A DNA stretch of 64,000 nucleotides from positions 49,751-113,750 of the forward strand of contig JBMZCX010000001.1 in assembly GCA_049613795.1 (NCBI GenBank), read 5' to 3'. The notes under the pieces are model-generated. The model did no database searches. It was not told the origin of the DNA and worked only from the letters and a program-made list of their open reading frames with translations. The translations under genes were made by a program, and so were the position numbers. Positions 54,695 through 63,613 of this stretch are shown here, one piece after another. Numbering within the stretch: position 1 is the stretch's first letter; each line of letters opens with the position of its first letter. The DNA comes from Thalassotalea_B sp049613795 (GTDB lineage: Bacteria; Pseudomonadota; Gammaproteobacteria; Enterobacterales; Alteromonadaceae).

Positions 54695-55570
54695 TTATTT
54701 TTGAATAAATTTTTTGGTGTGTGCAAGCCAAACCCCAAAACTCACTAATAGCATTGCTAATATTAGTGTGATCCGTAAGGGCTCATTAAATATAGGGATA
54801 GCAGATAAACCCGCTAAAATAGGGACTATTGCCATCATCGAACCCATATTAGCAGCGCCAATTAATTGTACCGCTTTAACGTAAAGTAGTACCTGAATAA
54901 TTGTTGCAAGAAACCCTTGATAAAAAGCTTGTATAGCGATGTCAGGCAGTAACTCAAGTGATATATTCTTAGGAAGTAATAAAAGATATATAGGTAAATA
55001 AAAACAGCATGTAATCATTGCTAAACAAACAGTTGCTTGCCAAGGGGTAATAGACCAACGATTAATAAGCGATGAAAATGTAGCCCAACAAAATGCTGCA
55101 CCTGCCAATGATAAATGTCCTATAGAGAATTGCCCCGATTTTTCAAACTCTTGCCAAAAAAGTAAGAGAACACCTAAAGTAATTAACGACACACCCAGCC
55201 ATTTAGTGATTTGATTTTTCTCTTTATTAAGGAAGGTGGTGATTAAAATAATCATTACAGGCATTAAACCGGGTAATAAAACGGCGGCTTGTGAGGCGGG
55301 CGTTAACTCAAAACCTTTAAAGGCAAATAGAGCATAAGATAGCCCACCAATAAGGCTAGCAATAATTAATTTGGGTTGAAAAATATTAAAACGATGCCAA
55401 AAGAACCATATTGGCAAGAGCAATAAAGAACAAGTCACATACCTAATAGCGATAATATCAAAAGAAAGTAATGGGCTAATGCCTCCAACTCTTGAGACTA
55501 ATATAAAGCCAGACCAAATTAATACAGCGCCTAAGGCGGCTAAGTACCCTTTGCTTTTTATAAACTCCAT
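54695..55570 (-). CDS. EamA/DMT family transporter
   Basis: 291-residue membrane protein with ten hydrophobic segments in two EamA halves. Family-like motifs include ALGAVLIWSGFILVSRV at the N-terminus and LTPASQAAVLLPGLMPVMII. The substrate is unknown. It is only distantly similar to the exporter at 30558. It is encoded opposite to its neighbours and separates rpsO from pnp, which are usually adjacent in gammaproteobacteria. Confidence 0.87.
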   Translation of the reverse strand: MEFIKSKGYLAALGAVLIWSGFILVSRVGGISPLLSFDIIAIRYVTCSLLLLPIWFFWHRFNIFQPKLIIASLIGGLSYALFAFKGFELTPASQAAVLLPGLMPVMIILITTFLNKEKNQITKWLGVSLITLGVLLLFWQEFEKSGQFSIGHLSLAGAAFCWATFSSLINRWSITPWQATVCLAMITCCFYLPIYLLLLPKNISLELLPDIAIQAFYQGFLATIIQVLLYVKAVQLIGAANMGSMMAIVPILAGLSAIPIFNEPLRITLILAMLLVSFGVWLAHTKKFIQK

Positions 55571-55914
55571 CGTAAGGAACGACTCCTGCTGTTTCTATCA
55601 AGAACAAAACATTATTAAGAAATGGGATTCATGCGAATGAAATTTTAGTGTGAAAAATCATTACGACTCAGGGTATCTGTAATTAAATGTTTTTACTACC
55701 AACATTCTCAGCTTTATCGCTAGTAAAAATAAGGTTAGGTAGTATAATGTGCGTGCAAAATTTAGAACTATTTATTTTTTGCAAAACTAATCAATCCAAA
55801 CTGTATAATTTTTTGTTCAACTTAGTGGGGAAATAAGCCTGCTACAAGTGAATAAATAATTGTACAGATTGGTTAACTTATATATTTAACTACCTTAATT
55901 AAAAGGGAACATCT
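55571..55914 (+). other. Intergenic region with pnp promoter and leader
   Basis: 344 bases without a gene. A perfect TATAAT lies at 55743-55748, preceded 17 bases earlier only by a poor -35 hexamer (CTAGTA). A leader of about 160 bases follows to the pnp start. E. coli pnp is autoregulated through an RNase III-cut leader hairpin; I see no long stem here by eye. The left end holds the promoter region of the divergent transporter. Confidence 0.5.
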
Positions 55915-58038
55915 ATGTTCAATACTGTTACAAAAACATTTGAATTCGGTCAACATACCGTCACATTAGAAACAGGTGCAATTGCTCGTCAAGCAACGTG
56001 TGCTGTTATGGCTAGCATGGACGATACTTCGGTATTAGTGTCTGTTGTTGGTAAAAAAGAAGCAAAACCGGGTCAAGACTTTTTCCCATTAACGGTTAAC
56101 TACCAAGAGCGTACTTACGCTGCAGGTAAAATTCCAGGTGGTTTCTTCAAGCGTGAAGGTCGTCCATCAGAAGAAGAAACATTAATTGCACGTTTAATTG
56201 ACCGTCCAATTCGTCCTTTATTCCCAGAAGGGTTCACTAACGAAGTACAAGTAATTATTACGGTTGTTTCAGCTAACCCTGAAATTTCACCTGATATTAT
56301 TTCATTATTAGGTACTTCTGCAGCATTAGCTATTTCAGGTATGCCTTTTAGCGGCCCAGTTGGCGCAGCACGTGTTGGTTACACTGACGGCAAATATTTA
56401 CTTAACCCATTACAATCTGAATTAGCAACATCTCAGTTAGATTTAGTGGTTTCTGGTACTGATTCAGCGGTATTAATGGTTGAGTCTGAAGCAGACGTTT
56501 TATCTGAAGAAGTGATGCTTGGTGCTGTTGTTTATGGTCACGAGCAAATGCAAACGGCTATTACAGCAATTAAAGAAATGGCTGAAGAAGTTGGTAATGA
56601 TAAATGGGATTGGGAAGCACCAGTTAAAAATGCTGAGCTTGTGGCTAAAATTGCTGAGCTTTCTCAAGCACAAGTAAACGAAGCATACCAAATTACTGAA
56701 AAAGCGGTTCGTTATGAAAAAATTGCTGAAATCCGTAATGCTGTAGTTGAACAGTTACTTGAAGCTGACGCTGAACTTGACGTTCAAGAAGCGAAAGACT
56801 TATTTCACGATTTAGAGAAAACAGTAGTACGTGGTCGTATCACGCAAGGTTCTCCACGTATTGATGGTCGTGATCCTGAAATGATCCGTGCATTAGACGT
56901 AATGACGGGTGTATTACCAAGAACGCATGGTTCTTCTGTATTTACACGTGGCGAAACGCAAGCCTTAGTAACGGCTACGTTAGGTACACAACGTGACGCG
57001 CAACGTCTTGACACCATTATGGGTGAAAAAACTGACAACTTTATGTTGCATTACAACTTCCCTCCATACTGTGTGGGTGAAACGGGTTTTGTTGGTTCAC
57101 CAAAGCGTCGTGAAATCGGCCATGGTCGTTTAGCTAAACGCGGTATGTTAGCTGTTATGCCTTCAGCTGAAGAATTCCCGTACGCAGTACGTGTTGTTTC
57201 TGAAATTACTGAATCAAATGGTTCATCTTCAATGGCTTCAGTTTGTGGTACGTCATTAGCACTTATGGATGCTGGTGTGCCAATTAAAGCATCTGTTGCT
57301 GGTATTGCTATGGGTCTAGTGAAAGAAGGCGACGACTTTGTTGTTCTTTCTGACATTTTAGGTGATGAAGATCACTTAGGCGATATGGACTTTAAAGTAG
57401 CAGGTACTACTGAAGGTATTACTGCACTTCAAATGGATATTAAAATTGAAGGTATTACGCAAGAAATTATGCAAATTGCGTTAAACCAAGCACGCGCTGC
57501 ACGTACACACATTTTAAGTGTAATGGATGAAGCTATCAGCGGCGCACGTGAAGAAATTTCTGAATTTGCTCCACGTATTCACACCATGAAAGTTGCACAA
57601 GATAAAATTCGCGACATTATTGGTAAAGGTGGCGCAACTATTCGTCAGCTTACTGAAGAAACGGGTACAACAATCGAAATTGAAGACGACGGTACGGTTA
57701 AAATTGCAGCAACTGACGGCGACCAAGCAAAAGATGCTATCGCTCGTATTATCGCATTAACGGCTGAAATCGAAGTAGGCACAATTTACACGGGTAAAGT
57801 TGTGCGTATTGTAGACTTTGGTGCGTTTGTTAACGTATTACCAGGTAAAGACGGTTTAGTACATATTTCTCAAATCTCTGAAGAACGTGTTAACGCAGTA
57901 ACAGACGTACTTTCTGAAGGACAAGAAGTAACAGTTAAAGTACTAGAAGTTGACCGTCAAGGTCGCGTACGTTTAAGCATGAAAGAAGCGGCTGAAAAGC
58001 CAGCTGAAGCAGCACCGGTTGAAGGTTCTGCAGAGTAA
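55915..58038 (+). CDS. pnp: Pnp: polynucleotide phosphorylase
   Basis: 707 residues (E. coli 711). Two RNase PH-like domains (about 1-220 and 310-545) are joined by an alpha-helical domain. The second domain has the catalytic SGAREEISEFAPR region. A KH domain near 564 (IRDIIGKGGATIRQ) and an S1 domain near 622 (GTIYTGKVVRIVDFGAFV) follow. It degrades RNA 3' to 5' in the degradosome. The ribosome-binding site is AAGGGAA. Confidence 0.98.
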   Translation: MFNTVTKTFEFGQHTVTLETGAIARQATCAVMASMDDTSVLVSVVGKKEAKPGQDFFPLTVNYQERTYAAGKIPGGFFKREGRPSEEETLIARLIDRPIRPLFPEGFTNEVQVIITVVSANPEISPDIISLLGTSAALAISGMPFSGPVGAARVGYTDGKYLLNPLQSELATSQLDLVVSGTDSAVLMVESEADVLSEEVMLGAVVYGHEQMQTAITAIKEMAEEVGNDKWDWEAPVKNAELVAKIAELSQAQVNEAYQITEKAVRYEKIAEIRNAVVEQLLEADAELDVQEAKDLFHDLEKTVVRGRITQGSPRIDGRDPEMIRALDVMTGVLPRTHGSSVFTRGETQALVTATLGTQRDAQRLDTIMGEKTDNFMLHYNFPPYCVGETGFVGSPKRREIGHGRLAKRGMLAVMPSAEEFPYAVRVVSEITESNGSSSMASVCGTSLALMDAGVPIKASVAGIAMGLVKEGDDFVVLSDILGDEDHLGDMDFKVAGTTEGITALQMDIKIEGITQEIMQIALNQARAARTHILSVMDEAISGAREEISEFAPRIHTMKVAQDKIRDIIGKGGATIRQLTEETGTTIEIEDDGTVKIAATDGDQAKDAIARIIALTAEIEVGTIYTGKVVRIVDFGAFVNVLPGKDGLVHISQISEERVNAVTDVLSEGQEVTVKVLEVDRQGRVRLSMKEAAEKPAEAAPVEGSAE

Positions 58039-58076
58039 ATTGAGTTAATAGTTAGCTATTAACAATTTGTAACGAG

Positions 58077-58102
58077 AAGGGAGCTTAATTGCTCCCTTTT
58101 TA
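58077..58102 (+). terminator. Intrinsic terminator of pnp
   Basis: AAGGGAGC / GCTCCCTT arms with a 6-base loop and a T run, 38 bases after the stop. Confidence 0.88.
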
Positions 58103-58187
58103 TTACGCGCTCTGCTGCGGTGCTCGCATCTTTAAGCCGTTTAGGTATATAATTCAAAGTAAGTAAATTCAAAGGTTATAGCGTTTA

Positions 58188-59072
58188 GTGAAAACATTTT
58201 ATCGTATAGTTATTCTTGGGCTGGTGATAGCAAATAGCGCGTGTTCTTCTTTATCACATAAAAATAATATTGTAGGTCAATTAGTTATTGCTGAACCTGT
58301 AGCGGTTAATTATAAAAGTGAAATTGCTTTAGCACGAATGACCGAAGTGATACAACGCGCTGAAATAACCGATGAACAACGCGCCCAATTATTTTATGAC
58401 CGGGGGGTTATCTACGACAGTGTTGGACTTCGTTCGCTCGCACGACTCGACTTTAATCGCGCATTAAGACTAAAGCCTGACCTTGTTGACGCCTATAATT
58501 TTTTAGGTATTCATTTTACGCAATTACAAGAATACACACAGGCATATGACTCACTCGATTCAGCGATAGAGCTAAAGGTTGATCATGAATTTGCTTATTT
58601 AAACCGTGGAATTGCGCTTTATTATGGTGGTCGCCCTAATTTAGCGGTAGATGATTTGAAAGCATTTCATCAACGCAAGCTTGAAGACCCATATCGCGTG
58701 TTATGGTTATTTTTAGCCGAGCGTGAAGTTTCTGCAGAGCAAGCAATGGTTAACCTACAAGCACGTGCAAACAATATTTCCGATAACGTATGGGCAAAAA
58801 ATATTGTCAACCTTTATTTAGGTAAAGAATCTCAAAGCCATTTTATGACACGTTTAACGCAAGGGGTAAAAAGTAATGAAGCGTTAAATGACCGTTTGTG
58901 CGAAGCTTATTTTTATTTAGGCAAAATTAATCAGCTTAGAGGCAATAATAGAGATGCTACTAATTTTTATAAACTTGCACTTAGTACCAATGTTTTTGAG
59001 TTTGTTGAGCATAGATACGCGAAACTTGAGCTCGATCTTTTACGTGAAAAGTTAGCTAAAAAAGCGTTATAG
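58188..59072 (+). CDS. nlpI: NlpI: TPR lipoprotein
   Basis: 294 residues (E. coli 294) with a lipoprotein signal (IANSACSSLSH, Cys19). Tetratricopeptide repeats follow, for example ERAQLFYDRGVIYDSVGLRSLARLDFNRALRLKPDLVDAYNFLGIHF written as consecutive helix pairs near residues 66-112. In E. coli NlpI is an outer-membrane adaptor for the Prc protease and peptidoglycan hydrolases. The start is GTG. It follows pnp, as in E. coli, after a terminator. Confidence 0.93.
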   Translation: MKTFYRIVILGLVIANSACSSLSHKNNIVGQLVIAEPVAVNYKSEIALARMTEVIQRAEITDEQRAQLFYDRGVIYDSVGLRSLARLDFNRALRLKPDLVDAYNFLGIHFTQLQEYTQAYDSLDSAIELKVDHEFAYLNRGIALYYGGRPNLAVDDLKAFHQRKLEDPYRVLWLFLAEREVSAEQAMVNLQARANNISDNVWAKNIVNLYLGKESQSHFMTRLTQGVKSNEALNDRLCEAYFYLGKINQLRGNNRDATNFYKLALSTNVFEFVEHRYAKLELDLLREKLAKKAL

Positions 59073-59110
59073 TGAAGCTTTATTAACACGTTTTTTGTTA
59101 AGCTATCATT

Positions 59111-60541
59111 ATGAATACTCGATGGAAATTATCCTTTCTGGCGGTTAGTTTAATTTTCCTTGCTACCATTTCATGCTTTCATATATCAATATTACATTGG
59201 GCGATATCAAACAATGTTATTGCCGTTAATCAGCTTCGTTTTATTCCGTTAATTAACGAACAAACATTTCATCAATTTCAATACCAATATAGCCAAGATA
59301 ACTCTTCTGCATGGCTTTATTCTCGTGCATTTCTCGCTAAAAAGGATGGTAAAATAGCCTATGGTTTAGCGCAATATTATCAGTCGATATCGCAAGAACG
59401 CGATGCCATATTGTGGTATCAGCAAGCGTTAACATTAGGTAATACTAATGCGCTCAAGCCACTTGCTTATCATTATTATGACAAAGGTGAGTGGGATAAG
59501 GCACTTACTTTGGCTCACAAAGAAAAAAACAAATTTTGGGCACAACAACTGATCGTTACTATTGCTGTAATTGAAGGTAAGTTATCAAAAGTCGAAGCAA
59601 TTGCTGCTCAACTTGAAACGACTAAACAGGGAAAGTTATTACTTGATAACCTTCAGGGTTATCAAATTATAGCGTCTACACCTCGCGATGAAAGTCAGCT
59701 CAATGTTAATTGTTTAAGTGTTCAACTATTTGGTAGCACACTAATTGACTTAACACATGCATCAAACTTAATTGCAGCACTTGAGACTTCTGATCTTGGA
59801 CAGTACTTTTGTATGCCAACACCGCGCTATATTTCAAAGCAAAAGTTGCAGTGCAAGCATCTAGCTAAGCAGCCAATAGCCTGTAATGAAGCGGTGTGGC
59901 ATAAGTTAAAAAATACACCTCAAAGTCAATACCTTGGAGTGATAGTGCCTAATGGTGGTGCCAATGTTCATTCAGGTATACTCTACTTAGACCGACAAGA
60001 TAACATTGATGTTTTTAAGCATGAGCTATTGCATTTTTTAGGCTTTATTGATGAATACCCTTTACCTGCAGGGCACAATTTTTGCCAACAAGTGCATGAA
60101 AAAGCCACCGCTCATAACCTTGTGACCTTTAAAGCGCTATATAAAGGAGAAAGAAAACGTATTAGAGAGAAAATATTAGCCCGTATTCCATGGCGGAATT
60201 TAATTAAACCGTCAACGCCAATCCTTAGTGGTGCTAATACTAAATGGAAGGTAGGCACACCGCTAAATTATAAAAATGACATTGGGGTTTTTGCTAGCGC
60301 TACTTGTCAAAATAGCGAATTACTGGCAGTAAAGCCTTTAAGTAGAGATACCTCGTTAACTTATTTTGAGCTGCCGTTACCTACATTGTATAAAGATTTT
60401 TTAGCTAAAAATAAGCGCAAGTATATAATGCCAAGTTTTCATTATAATGTTGCTGCCGCATTGGCAAAAGAGGGCGATAAATTTAACGCCCAGCAATGGA
60501 TAATTAGCGCTGAAAAATTTAACTCGTTTTATTATGATTAA
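59111..60541 (+). CDS. Membrane-anchored protein with TPR/Sel1-like region and M64-like HExxH site
   Basis: 476 residues. An N-terminal membrane anchor (about 8-29) is followed by helical repeats resembling Sel1/TPR units (about 60-155, KIAYGLAQYYQSISQERDAILWYQQALTLGN) and then a C-terminal domain. There HELLHFLGFIDEY (His304, Glu305, His308, Asp314-Glu315) matches the zinc signature of metzincin-like peptidases, especially the HExxH...DEY form of the M64 family. Six or more cysteines are scattered, compatible with periplasmic disulfides. A peptidase role is inferred from the motif only. It lies 38 bases after nlpI. Confidence 0.7.
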   Translation: MNTRWKLSFLAVSLIFLATISCFHISILHWAISNNVIAVNQLRFIPLINEQTFHQFQYQYSQDNSSAWLYSRAFLAKKDGKIAYGLAQYYQSISQERDAILWYQQALTLGNTNALKPLAYHYYDKGEWDKALTLAHKEKNKFWAQQLIVTIAVIEGKLSKVEAIAAQLETTKQGKLLLDNLQGYQIIASTPRDESQLNVNCLSVQLFGSTLIDLTHASNLIAALETSDLGQYFCMPTPRYISKQKLQCKHLAKQPIACNEAVWHKLKNTPQSQYLGVIVPNGGANVHSGILYLDRQDNIDVFKHELLHFLGFIDEYPLPAGHNFCQQVHEKATAHNLVTFKALYKGERKRIREKILARIPWRNLIKPSTPILSGANTKWKVGTPLNYKNDIGVFASATCQNSELLAVKPLSRDTSLTYFELPLPTLYKDFLAKNKRKYIMPSFHYNVAAALAKEGDKFNAQQWIISAEKFNSFYYD

Positions 60542-60731
60542 ATATAGTCAATGAATTCGGTAATTCATTACTATCCTTGATGTTATCAGCTGAGTAGCTT
60601 GGCTGCTGAAATTGAGTGCTTTTTCTCACTTTCGCAATTGGCCACATACTGTCGGTATGCGAGGAGTTATTAGCTTTGTCTTTTTGACCATTTTGATGAT
60701 CAGTATTCATATACCACGAAAATAATGCCAT
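60519..60731 (-). CDS. Possible small hypothetical protein
   Basis: A 70-residue frame, MALFSWYMNTDHQNG at the start, with GAGAAA upstream. It has no membrane segment or known motif and overlaps the end of the converging gene by 23 bases. Amino-acid use looks protein-like (HTDSMWPIAKVRKSTQF). It is otherwise the only content of a 343-base gap, apart from a short promoter region shared with csdA. Support is weak. Confidence 0.38.
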   Translation of the reverse strand: MALFSWYMNTDHQNGQKDKANNSSHTDSMWPIAKVRKSTQFQQPSYSADNIKDSNELPNSLTIFNHNKTS

Positions 60732-60884
60732 TTCTATTTCTCGTATTAAGCTTTCTATAGTTATAGTTCAATTTGTACAAAAAACCTAATAATTTTCTTT
60801 TATTCGAAAATTATTAAACTCATGTTTCATCTAAAAGGTTAGGTTATAATAGTGACATTAATATTATGATTACATGTCAACTCG

Positions 60885-62561
60885 ATGATCTCTTTTGAAA
60901 TAAATCACTTTAGAAAATATTTTCCTATTTTATCTACTAAGACAGAAAATCAGCAGCCGTTTATTTATTTTGATAATGGCGCTACCACACAAAAGCCTGA
61001 GTGTGTAATTGCAGCAGAGAATGCTTTCTATTGCCAGCATAATGCTAATGTTCATCGTGCTTCTTATCAGCTAGCCGCTCGTGCAACCTCAATGTTTGAG
61101 CAAGCAAGAACTCAAACGAAAAAGTTTATTAACGCGGCGAATGCGAAAGAAATAATTTGGACTAAAGGCTGTACTGAAAGTATTAACTTAGTTGCCCAAT
61201 CGTGGGGGCGATCGCAACTTAATAAAGGTGATGTTATTGTTGTAAGCTATGCCGAACATCATGCCAATATTGTTCCTTGGCAATTAGTGGCAGAACAAAC
61301 AGGGGCAACAATTAAGGTCTTGCCGTTAACTAAACAAGGCGTAATAAGCGCTAATCAATTAAGCGATATTATCTGTAATAACACAAAAATTGTTTGTGTA
61401 AGTCATATTTCGAATGTTATCGGTAAAATTAATCCGCTTAAAGATATTATAGCGAGAGCAAAAGCCGTTGGCGCAAAAATTTTAATTGATGGCGCACAAG
61501 CAATCGCTAATGTAAAAGTTGATGTGCAGGCACTAGGTTGTGATTTTTATGTTTTCTCTTCGCATAAAATGTATGGGCCTACAGGAGTCGGAGTGTTATA
61601 CGGAAAAGAGCAGCTTTTAAATAGCATGCCACCTTATCAATCAGGCGGTGAAATGATTGATAAGGTGAGTTTTTCAGGTACAAGTTTTCAAGCGCTACCA
61701 TTTAAATTTGAAGCAGGTACACCAAACATTGCTGGCGTTATCGCATTTTCACAAGCAATTTCTTTTATTAACAAGCACCAATTAAATTGGCAACATAGCT
61801 ATAAGCAGCAATTGCTTGATTATGCATATAAGCGCTTACAACAGGTGCCTACATTAACCTTTATTACGGAGGGTAAGCCTGATATATCACTCTTTAGCTT
61901 TACGTTAGCAGATCATTATCAAGATGTTGCTAGTACATTTGATTTAGCAGGTATTGCGGTAAGAGTAGGGCGGCATTGTGCAATGCCATTATTTGAATAT
62001 TTAGCGGTTCAAGGCTGTATTCGTTTATCGCTAGCGCCATATAATACTTTTGCTGAAGTTGATTTTGTCGTTGAGCAGCTAATTGCCTTAGTCAATAAAA
62101 CAGAGCCTGTATCCATTTCTTTAGATCAAGATTCAGAGCGTAAGATAGATAAAAAGTTACTAAGTTCACAAATATTAATCTCCCAGTTTTCACTATTAAA
62201 AGGGTGGGATACTAAGCACCGGGAAATAATGTTACTGGGTAAAAAATTACCACGAATGCCTAAATCAATGCGTAGTGACACGTCATTAATTCAAGGTTGC
62301 GAAAGCGCGGCTTGGCTTACTTATTCAAAAGATAGCAAGGGCTGTTATTCTTTTCAAACAGACAGTGATGCAAAAATTATTCGAGGGTTACTAGCGGTTG
62401 TATTAGCCGCTTTTGATGGAAAAACAGCGGCTGAAATTATTGAGTTTAATATCCCAGAATATTTTGAAAAATTAGGTTTGCTACAGCATTTAAGCCCATC
62501 AAGAGGGAATGGGCTACTTGCTATTGTTAATAAAATAAAAATGATTGCGAATAAAGATTAA
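60885..62561 (+). CDS. csdA: CsdA-CsdE fusion: cysteine desulfurase with SufE-like sulfur acceptor
   Basis: 558 residues. The first 400 or so are a class V PLP desulfurase: PLP Lys228 in FSSHKMYGPTG and the persulfide Cys365 in RVGRHCAMPLFE. The last 135 or so are a SufE/CsdE domain with sulfur-acceptor Cys472 in IQGCESAAWL and the typical GLLAVVLAAFDGKTAAEI. In E. coli these are the separate neighbours csdA and csdE. The fusion should pass persulfide within one chain, towards the TcdA-linked pathway and perhaps Fe-S assembly. The ribosome-binding site is poor. Confidence 0.93.
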   Translation: MISFEINHFRKYFPILSTKTENQQPFIYFDNGATTQKPECVIAAENAFYCQHNANVHRASYQLAARATSMFEQARTQTKKFINAANAKEIIWTKGCTESINLVAQSWGRSQLNKGDVIVVSYAEHHANIVPWQLVAEQTGATIKVLPLTKQGVISANQLSDIICNNTKIVCVSHISNVIGKINPLKDIIARAKAVGAKILIDGAQAIANVKVDVQALGCDFYVFSSHKMYGPTGVGVLYGKEQLLNSMPPYQSGGEMIDKVSFSGTSFQALPFKFEAGTPNIAGVIAFSQAISFINKHQLNWQHSYKQQLLDYAYKRLQQVPTLTFITEGKPDISLFSFTLADHYQDVASTFDLAGIAVRVGRHCAMPLFEYLAVQGCIRLSLAPYNTFAEVDFVVEQLIALVNKTEPVSISLDQDSERKIDKKLLSSQILISQFSLLKGWDTKHREIMLLGKKLPRMPKSMRSDTSLIQGCESAAWLTYSKDSKGCYSFQTDSDAKIIRGLLAVVLAAFDGKTAAEIIEFNIPEYFEKLGLLQHLSPSRGNGLLAIVNKIKMIANKD

Positions 62562-62575
62562 TAACTCAGTTACTT

Positions 62576-63364
62576 TTAAGTTTTTAGCGCCTTTTTTAAA
62601 TACTTTTTAATACTTGCACCAACAGCAAAAAAGGCAAAACTTGCGGTAACATGGGTAGCTGAGCCGAAGCCGTTGTTGCAATCAAGTCGTAAAGCACCTT
62701 CTTGCTGTTGTTTTGTGTGGCAAACATCGCCGTCGGCATTCGGATAAACTAATTGCTCAGTTGAGAATACTGCATCAACTGAAAATTTACGTTTTACATT
62801 ACGACTAAAATTAAAATCTCGCCTTAGTTGGTTTCTTACCTTGGCTAATAAAGGGTCTTGATAGGTTTTGCTGAGATCGGCCACTTGAATTTGGCTTGGA
62901 TCCGTTTGTCCACCCGCACCACCAACGGTCATAATAGCTATTTTTTGACGTTTACAATGGGCAATTAATGCAGTTTTTACATTAACTGAATCAATGGCAT
63001 CAATTACATAGTCATATTGATTAGTGATTGTATTGGCTAAGTTTTCTAAAGTGATAAAATCTTCAATGCAATTAACATGGCATTCTGGGTTAATTTGTTT
63101 GATACGCTCAGCCATGACATCAACTTTACTTTCGCCAACGGTTGACGTTAACGCATGTATTTGACGATTAATATTGGTTACGCAAAGATCGTCTAAATCA
63201 ATTAATGTTAATTGACCTACACCTGTTCTCGCTAAAGCTTCAGCGACCCAAGAACCCACACCGCCAATGCCTATTACGCAAAAGTGCGCTTGTTGTAGTT
63301 TCTCTACTGCACTTACGCCATACAGGCGAATAATGCCGCCAAACCTTTCTTGATAACCAGACAT
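62576..63364 (-). CDS. tcdA: TcdA (CsdL): tRNA threonylcarbamoyladenosine dehydratase
   Basis: 262 residues (E. coli 268), E1-like ATP-dependent enzyme that cyclises t6A to ct6A in tRNA. The nucleotide-binding motif is VIGIGGVGSWVAEALARTG (about 31-49), followed by LIDLDDLCVTNINRQ and YVIDAIDSVNVKTALI. Its end converges on csdA with 14 bases between. In E. coli it is also next to csdA-csdE, and CsdE binds it. Together with tsaB in this window it covers two steps of t6A/ct6A modification. Confidence 0.95.
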   Translation of the reverse strand: MSGYQERFGGIIRLYGVSAVEKLQQAHFCVIGIGGVGSWVAEALARTGVGQLTLIDLDDLCVTNINRQIHALTSTVGESKVDVMAERIKQINPECHVNCIEDFITLENLANTITNQYDYVIDAIDSVNVKTALIAHCKRQKIAIMTVGGAGGQTDPSQIQVADLSKTYQDPLLAKVRNQLRRDFNFSRNVKRKFSVDAVFSTEQLVYPNADGDVCHTKQQQEGALRLDCNNGFGSATHVTASFAFFAVGASIKKYLKKALKT

Positions 63365-63552
63365 AATAAATTAATAATGAAAAAAATAATTAGCGCAATT
63401 ATAGCAAACTGCGTTATTGCCTAACACTAAAAGATAACGGGTAAGTAGATTTATGTGCGACTTGTTGTAGTGTATTTTGATTATTTATTCACTTTAAAAA
63501 TATCTTATATTTAATGCATTATTTAGCGCTGTTGATATTAAACATTAAGCAA

Positions 63553-63580
63553 ATAAAAAAGGCCGCATAAGCGACCTTTA
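63553..63580 (-). terminator. Intrinsic terminator of gltA
   Basis: On the minus strand AAGGTCGC / GCGGCCTT arms (one G-T pair) with a TTAT loop and a six-T run, about 35 bases after the gltA stop. Confidence 0.82.
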
Positions 63581-63613
63581 TAATGTACTATCTAGGCGTT
63601 ATTCGCCTTAAAA

